Positions 45,117 through 53,739 of a stretch of DNA of 64,000 bases are shown in pieces. The first letter of the stretch is position 1. Each line of letters begins with the position of its first letter. The DNA is taken from positions 992,001 to 1,056,000 of the forward strand of contig NZ_CP068760.1 in the NCBI RefSeq assembly GCF_016775705.1, given 5' to 3'. The stretch is from Chryseobacterium cucumeris (lineage in GTDB: Bacteria > Bacteroidota > Bacteroidia > Flavobacteriales > Weeksellaceae). Under the pieces are notes generated by a model. It saw only the letters and a list, made by a program, of their open reading frames with translations, did no database searches and was not told the DNA's origin. The position numbers and the translations under genes are program-made.

Positions 45117-45941
45117 ATGAAAACAATAATTGTCTGCACAGATTTTTCCCACGAAGCTGAAAACGCCACTCATTATGCAGCATCTATGGCTAAAGAAAAC
45201 AAATACAGGATTGTGCTTTTCAATCTTCAATCCGTTTCCATCCATGCCCTGAATGCACAGGCTTCAGCTGATTTTTTCTACACTCAAACGCTTAAAAATC
45301 AGAAAAAAATGGAGGATAAGGCGGCGGAGCTTAAAAGATTATATACTGTCGAAACCCAGCATCATCTGGCTTCCGGCAATTTTATTGAAGAGCTTGAAAA
45401 CTGTATGCAGATTCACGATTGTGATTTTATTGTGATGGGAATGGCTGAAAAAACTCTGGAACAAAAGCTTTTGGGAAACAGTGTAACAAGAGCTATCCAC
45501 AGAATTAAAAAACCGATACTCATTATTCCCGCACATATAGAATATACAGGAATCAGAAAAATTCTTTTCGCTTATGATACGCACAAAAGCATGACCTGGT
45601 CTGCCATGAATGATATTTACCACTTTATTAATGAATTCAACGCTGAGATTGAGGTATTCAATGTAAGTGAAAGATTAGAAGATTTTGCTGAGGTTATTCA
45701 TGATATTGACCTGAATTCCGGGTACGATCTGGATGATATTAAATACAGCTTTAAAATGATTCAGTCCATTGAAGTCATCAAAGCGATTGAGGAGGAAATA
45801 AAACTGACCAGTCCGGATCTTTTAACCATGATTCCTTATAAATACAATCTTGTAGAATCTCTTTTCCATCGAAGCAAAACAGCCATAATGGCCTATAAGA
45901 ATAAATTACCATTACTATCAATTCCCTTAAACATAGATTAA
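45117..45941 (+). CDS. Universal stress protein with two Usp domains
   Basis: A 274-aa protein with tandem Usp domains. The first (about 1-142) starts with TIIVCTDFSHEAENATHYA and has the ATP-binding loop signature VMGMAEKTLEQKLLGNSVTR ahead of a conserved KPILIIPAH. The second (about 150-274) begins RKILFAYDTHKS but lacks a good Gly-rich loop, so only the first domain is likely to bind nucleotide. Divergently placed from the kinase gene. A TAGTTTTG -7-like element at 45090-45097 lies 19 bases before the ATG. Confidence 0.88.
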   Translation: MKTIIVCTDFSHEAENATHYAASMAKENKYRIVLFNLQSVSIHALNAQASADFFYTQTLKNQKKMEDKAAELKRLYTVETQHHLASGNFIEELENCMQIHDCDFIVMGMAEKTLEQKLLGNSVTRAIHRIKKPILIIPAHIEYTGIRKILFAYDTHKSMTWSAMNDIYHFINEFNAEIEVFNVSERLEDFAEVIHDIDLNSGYDLDDIKYSFKMIQSIEVIKAIEEEIKLTSPDLLTMIPYKYNLVESLFHRSKTAIMAYKNKLPLLSIPLNID

Positions 45942-46017
45942 GAATCAATAAAAATCTGTTCACATTTGAATTATCCTTTTTGCCTGTAAAGGCTAAATTT
46001 TACACTTAATCTTGTTT

Positions 46018-46052
46018 AACAGGACCGGGAATAGATTTCCGGTCCTGTTTTT
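46018..46052. terminator. Terminator between converging stress-protein and oxidoreductase genes
   Basis: An 11-bp stem, AACAGGACCGG / CCGGTCCTGTT, followed by a T run on the plus strand. It serves the plus-strand Usp gene (ends 45941) and lies 5 bases past the end of the minus-strand oxidoreductase gene. Confidence 0.75.
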
Positions 46053-46056
46053 ATTT

Positions 46057-47004
46057 TTACAGATTTACTATTACTTTTCCTGCAACGCGGCTGGTCTCAA
46101 CCTCCAGCTGTGCCAGTGCTATGTCTTCAAACGGGAAAGTTTTATAAACAAATGGTTTCAATGCTTCCTGCTTCAATAAGCCCGCAATTGCTTCTGCAGT
46201 TTCTTTTTTAGACTGTACCATCATAAACTCAATATTCACATTTTTCTGCCTGGCTCTCAATGCAATATCCTCAGGAATCTCAGGCGTCGGAAGTGTTATA
46301 ATAATACCATTCTCTTTTACAATATCTACCGAATCCGACAAAGCTTTTCCCTGAAGGGTATCAATGACGATATCTGCATCCTGCACCTTTTCATAAAAGT
46401 TTTCCGTTGTATAATCAATATGTTCATCAGCCCCAAGCGACAAAACAAATTCTTTATTTTTACCGGATGATATACCGATAACATACGCTCCGAAATGCTT
46501 CGCAATCTGAACAGCAAAATGGCCGACACCACCTGAAGCGGCATGGACCAGAACCCTGCTTCCTTTTTTAATTCCGGCAACATCTACCAATGCCTGATAT
46601 GCCGTTGAAGCAGCCATTGAGGCCGCGGCAGCCTGCTGATGGGTAATGTTTTGAGGCTTTAATGCCAGATGAGCCGCCGGGGCAGCCACATATTCTGCAT
46701 AGGCATTTCCTTTTCCAAAAAAATTGACCATTCCGAAGACTTCATCTCCCGGTTTAAAATCAGTTACACTTTTCCCGGTTTCTACGACTTCTCCCGAGAT
46801 ATCCCATCCTAAAATAACGGGCCTCTTTTCTTCAAAAATCCAGTTCAGAACTCCTTCATATGCTCTGGACTTTACATCTACAGGATTAATGCTTACCGAT
46901 ACTACTTTTACCAATACTTCATCATTTCCTATGACAGGCTTATCTATTTCCGTAAATTGAAGATTTTCAACGCCTCCTGCTTCGTTTACAATAACAGCTT
47001 TCAT
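46057..47004 (-). CDS. NADPH-dependent quinone-oxidoreductase-like enzyme (MDR family)
   Basis: A 315-aa zinc-free medium-chain dehydrogenase/reductase. GroES-like part with PVILGWDISGEVVETGK and FKPGDEVFGMV; nucleotide-binding domain RVLVHAASGGVGHFAVQIAK (GxGGVG pattern). No zinc-binding Cys/His set. Enzymes of this type reduce quinones or enones with NADPH. It is divergent from an HxlR regulator gene that shares the 120-base control region, a common arrangement in which the regulator controls the enzyme in response to reactive electrophiles. Confidence 0.9.
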   Translation of the reverse strand: MKAVIVNEAGGVENLQFTEIDKPVIGNDEVLVKVVSVSINPVDVKSRAYEGVLNWIFEEKRPVILGWDISGEVVETGKSVTDFKPGDEVFGMVNFFGKGNAYAEYVAAPAAHLALKPQNITHQQAAAASMAASTAYQALVDVAGIKKGSRVLVHAASGGVGHFAVQIAKHFGAYVIGISSGKNKEFVLSLGADEHIDYTTENFYEKVQDADIVIDTLQGKALSDSVDIVKENGIIITLPTPEIPEDIALRARQKNVNIEFMMVQSKKETAEAIAGLLKQEALKPFVYKTFPFEDIALAQLEVETSRVAGKVIVNL

Positions 47005-47057
47005 TTTTTTTGATTTTAATTATCGGGCAAATGTAGTCTCATCATATCTTTGCAGCA

Positions 47058-47086
47058 AGTATGTACTTTTTGGTAATCTACATACT
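47058..47086. promoter_or_regulatory. HxlR operator candidate
   Basis: Perfect inverted repeat AGTATGTA (47058-47065) / TACATACT (47079-47086) with a 13-base spacer, midway between the divergent oxidoreductase and HxlR genes. HxlR dimers bind such spaced palindromes. A related GTATATTTTT segment lies just right of it (47088-47096). Confidence 0.65.
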
Positions 47087-47124
47087 AAAAATATACTAAT
47101 ACTGATTATCAAACCATTGAAAAA

Positions 47125-47472
47125 ATGTTAAAAATAAAAAAAGTTACCAATGAGCCATCCTGTCCTGTTGATTATGCCTTTAAACGGATTGGAGGAAAGT
47201 ACAAAGGCCGTATTTTATGGTATCTTCATCTGAAGACAGTTATGCGGTATGGCGAACTTCGTAAAACCCTTTCTGATATTACTCCTAAAATGCTTACCCA
47301 GACTGTCCGGGAGCTGGAAGATGACGGGCTTATCCATAGAGAAGTGTATCACGAAGTTCCTCCTAAGGTAGAATATTCTTTAACGGAAAACGGCACCGAG
47401 CTCATTCCTTTTATTGATTATCTGCGGCTATGGGGTGAAAAGCAGATTGAAAAAGAGAGAATAAAAAGGTAA
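47125..47472 (+). CDS. HxlR-family transcriptional regulator
   Basis: A 115-aa winged-helix protein. The N-terminal CPVDYAFKRIGGKYKGRILW carries the family cysteine (Cys13), used by YodB/HypR-type members as a redox or electrophile switch. The wing helix MRYGELRKTLSDITPKMLTQTV and the VYHEVPPKVEYSLTENG turn complete the fold. Divergent from the quinone-oxidoreductase-like gene, with a palindrome between them. Confidence 0.93.
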   Translation: MLKIKKVTNEPSCPVDYAFKRIGGKYKGRILWYLHLKTVMRYGELRKTLSDITPKMLTQTVRELEDDGLIHREVYHEVPPKVEYSLTENGTELIPFIDYLRLWGEKQIEKERIKR

Positions 47473-47691
47473 ACCGTTTCCTTCAAAACCATGAATGTTC
47501 ATCATGGTTTTAATTTTATTACTGAAGGAGTACCATTGGATATTTTTAATTAAAAAGAACAAACCTCATAATTCATATTCAACTGAATATCAAAAAGTCG
47601 TAAATTTAGTAAAGGATAAAAACAGTGTTTTCACCCTTTTTTATAGTTGTGCCGTTCGCTAATTTTGTTCCATAAAATTAAAACCATAAAA

Positions 47692-48237
47692 ATGAAAACT
47701 TCCTTTTTTACTAAGATTTTAAGTCCCTTATGTGCAGCTCTTATTCTGGCATTTTGTCTGCTTAGCTGCACCGAACCTCCTAAAGAACCTGTAAGCAACA
47801 GTTATAAAAAGAAACTGATCAGCTACCGTGAAGGGCGAGTTCTTTTTGATGAATACACCAGAACCAATCATGAAATTCTCATGAAGTACAGAAACGGTGA
47901 ACCCGATTCGAGATGGTACTGGTTTTCGCTTGAAGATATGGAAGGCTATATTAAATATGTAAAAGAAAATGCCAGAAAACAAAAATTAAAAAATCCAGGA
48001 ATCAGGATCTACATGGGAAAATATCCAATGAATCATCCTAAAAACAGAATGGCAAAACCTGAATATGCAGGTTACCAAACTATATTTTTAGTACCTACTG
48101 CCCAAAAAAGAGAAAGAGAGAAGGTTATGGCCAGATCAGCCACCACCGAAGAAAACACAGACGTTACTTCAATAGAATCTATGAATATGACCAATCTGGC
48201 CCCGCCACCAAAAACGTTATCGGAAACAATGCCTTAA
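47692..48237 (+). CDS. Lipoprotein of unknown function
   Basis: A 181-aa lipoprotein; the ATG at 47692 is chosen since it gives a proper signal (MKTSFFTKILSPLCAALILA, lipobox LLSC, Cys25). The segment NHEILMKYRNGEPDSRWYWF followed by LEDMEGYIKYVKENARKQKL recurs in Flavobacteriia hypothetical proteins but I know no name for it. The C-terminus is Thr/Pro-rich. It opens a four-gene run with a membrane protein, a kinase and a regulator; the next gene starts 13 bases on. A role in sensing or output of that system is possible. Confidence 0.75.
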   Translation: MKTSFFTKILSPLCAALILAFCLLSCTEPPKEPVSNSYKKKLISYREGRVLFDEYTRTNHEILMKYRNGEPDSRWYWFSLEDMEGYIKYVKENARKQKLKNPGIRIYMGKYPMNHPKNRMAKPEYAGYQTIFLVPTAQKREREKVMARSATTEENTDVTSIESMNMTNLAPPPKTLSETMP

Positions 48238-48250
48238 AAAACACAGCATT

Positions 48251-48895
48251 ATGAACTGGAATATTGAAACAGGGAAACAGATATCGATGACCATTTCCAT
48301 TGTAGTGATGATTCTAATGGTCATAAAATACAGAAAAACCGGAAAGGAGAATTTATTTTTTATCATAGGATATCTGTTGTTTTCCCTGATTGATATTTCC
48401 TGTTATTTCTATTTCAAGCTGACCAATCTGCCTACGGACATCTTCTATGTAATTGGTTTTTTAATGATTGTATTTTTTCTGTACTTACTGTATTATTACC
48501 AATTATTATATGTTCCGCTGCTCAAAAAGATACAGACCATCATCCTGGTTCTTTTTGTCCTCAATATTGTTGTGATGTTTTATACGGAAGATGATCTGCT
48601 TCATCATTTTTCTTTTAATATGCTCTATGCAGATATTCTTCTGTTGTTGTTTTCAATTATTTTGTTCCTGTATCAAACCTTTAATTCTGACAAAATATTA
48701 GAAATTAAAAACTATTTACCCTTCTGGATATCAGTATCTCTAATGATATTTTTTATCGGAAGCATTCCGATACTTTTTTTCAGAACTACTGTTTCAGAGA
48801 CTATTTATTTTTTTATTTTATTTATGCTGAATCTGATCAGTAATGGCATACTCATATTGGGTTTAATCTGGAACAAACAGGAAAGAACAAGATAA
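48251..48895 (+). CDS. Seven-TM membrane protein, putative sensor subunit
   Basis: A 214-aa protein with seven hydrophobic helices (about 12-27, 35-55, 66-88, 96-113, 126-146, 156-178, 190-209) and short loops. No recognised domain. It is placed directly ahead of a histidine kinase that has a single membrane helix and no sensor of its own, so I infer that it is the sensing part (a split sensor). Spacing to the kinase gene is 13 bases. Confidence 0.75.
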   Translation: MNWNIETGKQISMTISIVVMILMVIKYRKTGKENLFFIIGYLLFSLIDISCYFYFKLTNLPTDIFYVIGFLMIVFFLYLLYYYQLLYVPLLKKIQTIILVLFVLNIVVMFYTEDDLLHHFSFNMLYADILLLLFSIILFLYQTFNSDKILEIKNYLPFWISVSLMIFFIGSIPILFFRTTVSETIYFFILFMLNLISNGILILGLIWNKQERTR

Positions 48896-48908
48896 ATGCT
48901 TTGCAGAT

Positions 48909-49679
48909 ATGGAAGAGAATAATCTGGTCATCATCTTTACGATTACTTTATTCATCGTTGTTTTGACAATGGTCTTCATCTATGCGGTTTTTATCAGGAA
49001 AAAAACAACCCTGCTGATTGAGCAGAAGGAAAAAGATCTTCGGTTTGAAAAGGAACTGGCGACTTCCCAGGTAGAAATGAAAGAACAGACTCTGAATTAT
49101 ATCGGGCAGGAATTACATGATGATCTGGGTCAAAAACTATCCGTAGTCCGCTTACGCCAGAACCAATTGATTACCAAACTCCAAAATACAGAAAAAGAAG
49201 ATCTCATCGAACTCAATGAATTATTGGGAGAATGTATACAGGATATCAGAAACCTGTCTAAAACATTGATTACTGAACAGATTATTCATTTCGGACTGGC
49301 AGAATCCATTGAAAGAGAAGTGAAGAGAATTAAAAAACTGAAATTATTAAAAATAGAATTCATCACACAAAAGCAGGATATTGATATTTCGCCTAAACAC
49401 GGACTGATCCTTTTCAGAATTATCCAGGAAAGTATCAATAATATTCTGAAACATTCCAAAGCCAAAAATGTTTCCATACACATGGAGGATGACTGTGAAA
49501 AATTACATATCAGTATCTCGGACAACGGAAGAGGCTTTGATATCAATAGTAATCAGGACGGCTCAGGATTGAAAAATATGGAACTGAGAGCCAAGCTGAT
49601 TCATGCTGAACTGTCTATACAATCAGAACTGAATAAAGGAACACAAACTTTGATAACCTATCATAAAAATTTATTATGA
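48909..49679 (+). CDS. HisKA_3-type sensor histidine kinase
   Basis: A 256-aa kinase with one N-terminal membrane segment (about 6-29), a charged coiled-coil helix (30-60), a HisKA_3 dimerisation domain with His70 (YIGQELHDDLGQKLS), and an ATPase domain (RIIQESINNILKHSKAKN, ISDNGRGFD, GSGLKNMELRAK). Its stop overlaps the regulator start by 4 bases (ATGA). The input is likely given by the adjacent 7TM protein. Confidence 0.93.
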   Translation: MEENNLVIIFTITLFIVVLTMVFIYAVFIRKKTTLLIEQKEKDLRFEKELATSQVEMKEQTLNYIGQELHDDLGQKLSVVRLRQNQLITKLQNTEKEDLIELNELLGECIQDIRNLSKTLITEQIIHFGLAESIEREVKRIKKLKLLKIEFITQKQDIDISPKHGLILFRIIQESINNILKHSKAKNVSIHMEDDCEKLHISISDNGRGFDINSNQDGSGLKNMELRAKLIHAELSIQSELNKGTQTLITYHKNLL

Positions 49680-50320
49680 AAACAATTCCCATAGCGATCG
49701 TTGATGATCATACCTTAATCTCCAAAGCACTGGAGAATATGATCACAGAAAACACTCAATATCGGGTCATTATGAATCATCCCAACGGAGAAGAATTTAT
49801 TGCAGGCATGGAAAAAGCTTCTGAATTACCCGCTGTAGTCCTGATGGATGTCAATATGCCTTATAAAAATGGTATAGAAACTACAGAATGGCTTACAGAG
49901 CATTATCCTGATATTAAAGTCATTGCCCTTACCATGGATGATGATGAAAGAATATTGATTAAAATGCTGAAAGCAGGCGCTAAAGGCTATCTGCTGAAAG
50001 ATATGCAGCCTTCCATTCTTTTCCAGGCTATTGAAACGGTATTTGAGAAAGGCAGCTTTTATACTGATTTTGTAGCCCAAAAGCTATTGAAAGTAAAAAC
50101 AGAGGAAGCGAAAAATGCCTCCCTGCTTTCTGAGCTGAGAGACCGGGAGAAAGAATTTATCAAATGGGCCTGCAGCGAACTTACTTATAAGGAGATTGCT
50201 GACAAAATGTGCCTCAGTCCTAAAACCATTGATGGCTACAGAGATTCGGTTTTTGTGAAACTGGATATAAAAAACAGAGCGGGTCTGGTACTTTTTGCTT
50301 TGAAGCATGATTTGTGCTGA
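49676..50320 (+). CDS. LuxR/NarL-type response regulator
   Basis: A 214-aa regulator with receiver (VDDHTLISKALE; Asp58 in VVLMDVNMPYKNG; Lys in GYLLKDMQP) and LuxR-type helix-turn-helix (LTYKEIADKMCLSPKTIDGYR, residues about 168-195). The partner kinase gene overlaps it by 4 bases. Followed by a terminator. Confidence 0.94.
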   Translation: MKTIPIAIVDDHTLISKALENMITENTQYRVIMNHPNGEEFIAGMEKASELPAVVLMDVNMPYKNGIETTEWLTEHYPDIKVIALTMDDDERILIKMLKAGAKGYLLKDMQPSILFQAIETVFEKGSFYTDFVAQKLLKVKTEEAKNASLLSELRDREKEFIKWACSELTYKEIADKMCLSPKTIDGYRDSVFVKLDIKNRAGLVLFALKHDLC

Positions 50321-50378
50321 CTTAATTTTTAATCTATTTATTCCCTGAAAAAATAAACATCTTTACATTCTATTGACG

Positions 50379-50412
50379 AATCCGGCAGCTTTTCAAGCTG
50401 CCGGATTTTTAT
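50379..50412 (+). terminator. Terminator of the four-gene two-component operon
   Basis: A 13-bp perfect stem, AATCCGGCAGCTT / AAGCTGCCGGATT, with a 3-base loop and T run; 58 bases past the regulator stop. Confidence 0.85.
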
Positions 50413-50583
50413 TTCACAACTCGTTCATTTACAAACGAAAAGGTGTTTTTCCTTTTTCAAAATACGGTTTTCTCCTCTGTTTTTGCTCTTCTGAAAGATG
50501 GAATTTTGTCATAGAAAAAAAGCACAAAAAGGCAGCACCCGAAAAGCCGGAACAGAGTAGGGAATATTTTTAAAACTAATACA

Positions 50584-51429
50584 ATGAAAAAAGCACTTAT
50601 CGTAGGAATTAATGATTATGCACCCATCGGATACGGAGGTCCGGATCTTAACGGCTGTGTAAATGACGCGAGAGATATGGCCAATACATTGGTGATCTGT
50701 GGTTTTAGTCCGGCAAAGATTAAAATCCTGACCAATCAGAATGCTACAAGAGCGAATATATTGAACTATCTGAAATCCATGATCAGCACGAGTGTAAAAG
50801 GAGATTCTCTTGTTTTTTATTATTCAGGGCACGGAACCAGAGTGGCCAATATCGGATCGGATCTTGAACTGGATGGTTTGGACGAGGCTATTTGTCCGCA
50901 TGATTATGCCAATAACGGTGTCATTCGTGATGATGATTTTAAAACCGTTCTCAGCAAGCTAAAAGCCGGAGTAAATATGGAAGTTATCTTCGACTGCTGT
51001 TATTCGGGAACAGGAACCAGAAAAATGGATCTGGGGCTGGAAGCTGATCTTCTCAACGAAACTGCCCGCTATATTCCTCCAATGCTTGAGGATGAATTTT
51101 ATCTCACTTACGCCAGTGAAATGGAAACCTCTAAAAATTCAAAAAAATCAACCGTTCTCACTAAAGCGCTTGTGCCTGTTACCGGAATGAATCATACGTT
51201 ATGGGCTGCAGCAAAAGACAATCAGGTGTCCATGGAAGGAAATATCAGCGGACAGATACGAGGCTATTTTACGTATCATTTCTGTAAAATATTACGTGCT
51301 ACCAACGGTAATATTGTAAGAAAAACTCTTGATAAACAGGTTGCCATTGCCTTAGCGGCTATGGGAGCAGCCCAGATCAACCAGACAGAAAGCATCACTG
51401 GAGAATTTTCACAAAAAATATTCACTTAA
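50584..51429 (+). CDS. Metacaspase-like cysteine protease (caspase family, C14)
   Basis: A 281-aa caspase-fold protein with no signal peptide. N-terminal strand KKALIVGINDYAPIGYGGPD with the typical LNGCVNDARDM helix; catalytic His83 in FYYSGHGTRV; catalytic Cys139 in IFDCCYSGTG; a basic-P1 pocket is suggested by the Asp of YDCCYS-type surroundings. A single domain with no added sensor, so partner proteins must control it. The trypsin-like protease gene follows 72 bases downstream on the same strand. Family members cut after Arg or Lys; role in cell death or defence is inference. Confidence 0.92.
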   Translation: MKKALIVGINDYAPIGYGGPDLNGCVNDARDMANTLVICGFSPAKIKILTNQNATRANILNYLKSMISTSVKGDSLVFYYSGHGTRVANIGSDLELDGLDEAICPHDYANNGVIRDDDFKTVLSKLKAGVNMEVIFDCCYSGTGTRKMDLGLEADLLNETARYIPPMLEDEFYLTYASEMETSKNSKKSTVLTKALVPVTGMNHTLWAAAKDNQVSMEGNISGQIRGYFTYHFCKILRATNGNIVRKTLDKQVAIALAAMGAAQINQTESITGEFSQKIFT

Positions 51430-51501
51430 CTAATAACCATTACCGGCGGAATCCGAAAAGCCATCAAAAGAGTAGGAATATACCAGATTAAAATAATAAT
51501 C

Positions 51502-52512
51502 ATGTCAAAAACCGAAAACAACAACCCAATGACCGCTGAAGAAGTTCTAAGACTTAGAACTGTTAAAGCAAAATCAACTGAAAAACCAGAAGCAGTTGAA
51601 AAACTATTTAAGCAGGCTCCCGCTATGGAAACCATTAACGGAAGAACTTTTCCTAAAGGAATGAAAACAATAGGAATGCCTATGGACGAAAAAACAGCAG
51701 AAAACCGGGCACTGGAAACCGACCATTTCTATCCTACCCATGCTGATTTTGAGTACAATCCAAAGCTTGAACCGAAAAGAGACCGTAAACCTAAATTTAT
51801 CGACAGGGATTCTTTCCTGACTCCTGAAAATGCAAGAACCATTTTTGGAGTCGATCAGAGAAAAGTATACAATTCTACAGCCTATCCGTGGAGATGTGTC
51901 GGCAGAGTAGAAAGTTCTCTGGGGTCTGGAAGCGGTGTGATGATCGGGCCTAGACACCTTCTTACCTGCTCTCACATTGTAGACTGGCAGCCTAATAATA
52001 CAACAGGATGGCTGAAATTCACACCCATGTATTACAACGGAAGCGCTCCTTACGGAACTGCCTGGGGTACCTTAACGTATTACAAGTATAAAGTTGCAGG
52101 ACCTTCTATTGATTCTACAGAGATACAATATGATTATGTGGTAATTGTATTGGACAGACCTATCGGAAACAGCACAGGCTGGTTAGGTTCAAAATCCTAT
52201 TCAGATTCATGGGACGGTGGTGCCTACTGGACCCACGCAGGATATCCGGGAGACCTTACCGGAACGCAAAGACCTACCTACCAGACAGGTATCGCACTGG
52301 ATGGAGATTTCTGGAGTGCTGATGACAACGAAAGCATGAGCCATAAAGCAGATATATGGCCTGGACAAAGCGGAGGTCCTTTCTGGGGATATTGGGATGG
52401 CTCTCCGTATGCTGTAGCAACCCAAAGCGCACATAATCCAAGCGATAATTTTGCAAGTGGCGGCTCAGATTTAGTCAATCTGGTCATCAGAGCGAGAAAT
52501 GAACATCCTTAA
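51502..52512 (+). CDS. Trypsin-like serine protease (chymotrypsin fold)
   Basis: A 336-aa protein without a signal peptide. Residues 1-125 are a charged N-terminal region with Lys/Glu/Pro, containing MPMDEKTAENRALETDHF and the DRKPKFIDRD segment. The protease domain (about 128-336) has His158 (RHLLTCSHIVD), Asp211 (QYDYVVIVLD) and Ser290 (PGQSGGPFWG). The layout looks like a zymogen with an N-terminal propeptide that the metacaspase next door could remove (inference). No cellular export signal, so it is probably kept in the cytoplasm or exported by an unknown route. Confidence 0.9.
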   Translation: MSKTENNNPMTAEEVLRLRTVKAKSTEKPEAVEKLFKQAPAMETINGRTFPKGMKTIGMPMDEKTAENRALETDHFYPTHADFEYNPKLEPKRDRKPKFIDRDSFLTPENARTIFGVDQRKVYNSTAYPWRCVGRVESSLGSGSGVMIGPRHLLTCSHIVDWQPNNTTGWLKFTPMYYNGSAPYGTAWGTLTYYKYKVAGPSIDSTEIQYDYVVIVLDRPIGNSTGWLGSKSYSDSWDGGAYWTHAGYPGDLTGTQRPTYQTGIALDGDFWSADDNESMSHKADIWPGQSGGPFWGYWDGSPYAVATQSAHNPSDNFASGGSDLVNLVIRARNEHP

Positions 52513-52533
52513 TTTATTTTTTTAGTTTAAATT

Positions 52534-52566
52534 AATATCCCGCTTTCAAAGCGGGATATTTTTTAA
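52534..52566. terminator. Bidirectional terminator after the protease pair
   Basis: An 11-bp stem (AATATCCCGCT / AGCGGGATATT) with a 5-base loop and T run, in the gap between the converging trypsin-like gene and the minus-strand toxin cluster. Confidence 0.8.
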
Positions 52567-52639
52567 GAATCTTTTCTATATTCTTTTATTTAACACTCAA
52601 AAACCATTTTCTAAAAAGCGTAAAATTTAAATGCATCTG

Positions 52640-53293
52640 TTATTTAATAATAATCGTATTGTAATAATCTAAAACAATATCTTGTTCGAATGCATCTGTT
52701 GTACTATCTCTCCATCCTCGATCTCTACCTTCTTTTTTATGTATTTTATATTCTTCTGTTTTTTTAAATATCTGAAATAACCTTGCTTTATAATCCAAAA
52801 TTTGTTCTAAATTAAAATGCTGGCTCATTACAATATTCCCTTTATTGATTTCAAAAAGGGCATTCTTCTCGTAGTTTACATTCATTTCATTCAATGTTCC
52901 CTTACCCGAAGTAAAAAGAACCAACCCCGAATACCAATCTATTTTCCTATCCGTTTTGGTTGGAAATATCTCATTAGTGATATTTGTATATAATCCATTA
53001 TCTTCCTTTTTAAGAATCCAAAACTCCTTAACATAGATTTCATTGTTTTCTATTTCATAAACAGTATGATAGCCTTTAGGAGAGGCCAAAGTTTCAAACA
53101 AACCCTTTAGTTTTTTAGCTGGGTACAATTCAAAATAGCTTTTCATCAGATCTTTTTTCGCAAAATATCCCGTATTATTAATACTTATATTATCAAGGTA
53201 TCTTCCATTTTCATAATAGTCATAGAGGTTAGTTTGGGCATAACCTTTACAAAAAAACAGCATAATAATGAAAATCAAACTTGTTTTTAGCAT
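52640..53293 (-). CDS. Small secreted protein of the toxin cassette
   Basis: A 217-aa protein with a signal peptide (about 1-19, ending GYAQ). The mature part is Tyr-, Lys- and Asn-rich, with strands such as YEIENNEIYVKEFWILKK and GLVLFTSGKGTLNEMNVNY. No family recognised. It lies 78 bases downstream of the Imm35-like gene, on the same strand. DNA here is very A+T-rich (about 28% G+C in a sample line), like the immunity and toxin-tip DNA. It could be a further immunity factor acting in the periplasm or a passenger. Confidence 0.6.
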   Translation of the reverse strand: MLKTSLIFIIMLFFCKGYAQTNLYDYYENGRYLDNISINNTGYFAKKDLMKSYFELYPAKKLKGLFETLASPKGYHTVYEIENNEIYVKEFWILKKEDNGLYTNITNEIFPTKTDRKIDWYSGLVLFTSGKGTLNEMNVNYEKNALFEINKGNIVMSQHFNLEQILDYKARLFQIFKKTEEYKIHKKEGRDRGWRDSTTDAFEQDIVLDYYNTIIIK

Positions 53294-53371
53294 GTAATAA
53301 ATTTTAAAGTTGAAACTCTACTAATAAAAAAATCTTGAATTTTATTTCCATTTTTAGTTTGGTTATGACTT

Positions 53372-53725
53372 TTACAGATTTATAGGATCGAAAAACCCAT
53401 CTTGATCTTCTTCCAACTGTAATAATTTATTTTTATCCTTTTTATAAAGCATAATATTTTCTTCCACAGAAATAGCAGTCATCATTTTATACACATTTAG
53501 TGTATCTTTCTCAATAATAATAGGACCATTTCCTGCTAAAAAATTAGAAAAATCTTCTTTAATATTCTTTACCTGCCAATAAAACACCCACCCGAAAGGA
53601 CGTTCTTCTGTAAGATGATCATATATGACAATATCTGGATCTCCTTCTTCATTCCAGATTATTAAATTATTCTGATAATCTACAAATCTTTGCATTTTTG
53701 CTCTTGCTTGCTCTTTTGTGTACAT
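53372..53725 (-). CDS. Imm35/YrhB-like immunity protein
   Basis: A 117-aa protein that fits the YrhB/Imm35 family: PFGWVFYWQVKN with the conserved Trp, then SNFLAGNGPIIIEKDTLNVYKM, which is the family's central motif. Imm35 proteins are known as neighbours of polymorphic toxins with papain-like folds, and the gene upstream encodes exactly such a domain at its C-terminus; the gap is 14 bases. It would bind and silence the toxin in the producing cell. No signal peptide, so it protects the cytoplasm. Confidence 0.8.
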   Translation of the reverse strand: MYTKEQARAKMQRFVDYQNNLIIWNEEGDPDIVIYDHLTEERPFGWVFYWQVKNIKEDFSNFLAGNGPIIIEKDTLNVYKMMTAISVEENIMLYKKDKNKLLQLEEDQDGFFDPINL

Positions 53726-53739
53726 AATAGTTTTTTTAA

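Noticed and set aside
44888..45169. A longer start for the LytS-type kinase (94 extra codons)
   Set aside because: The extension overlaps the divergent universal stress protein gene and shows no domain; the ATG at 44887 gives the normal layout.
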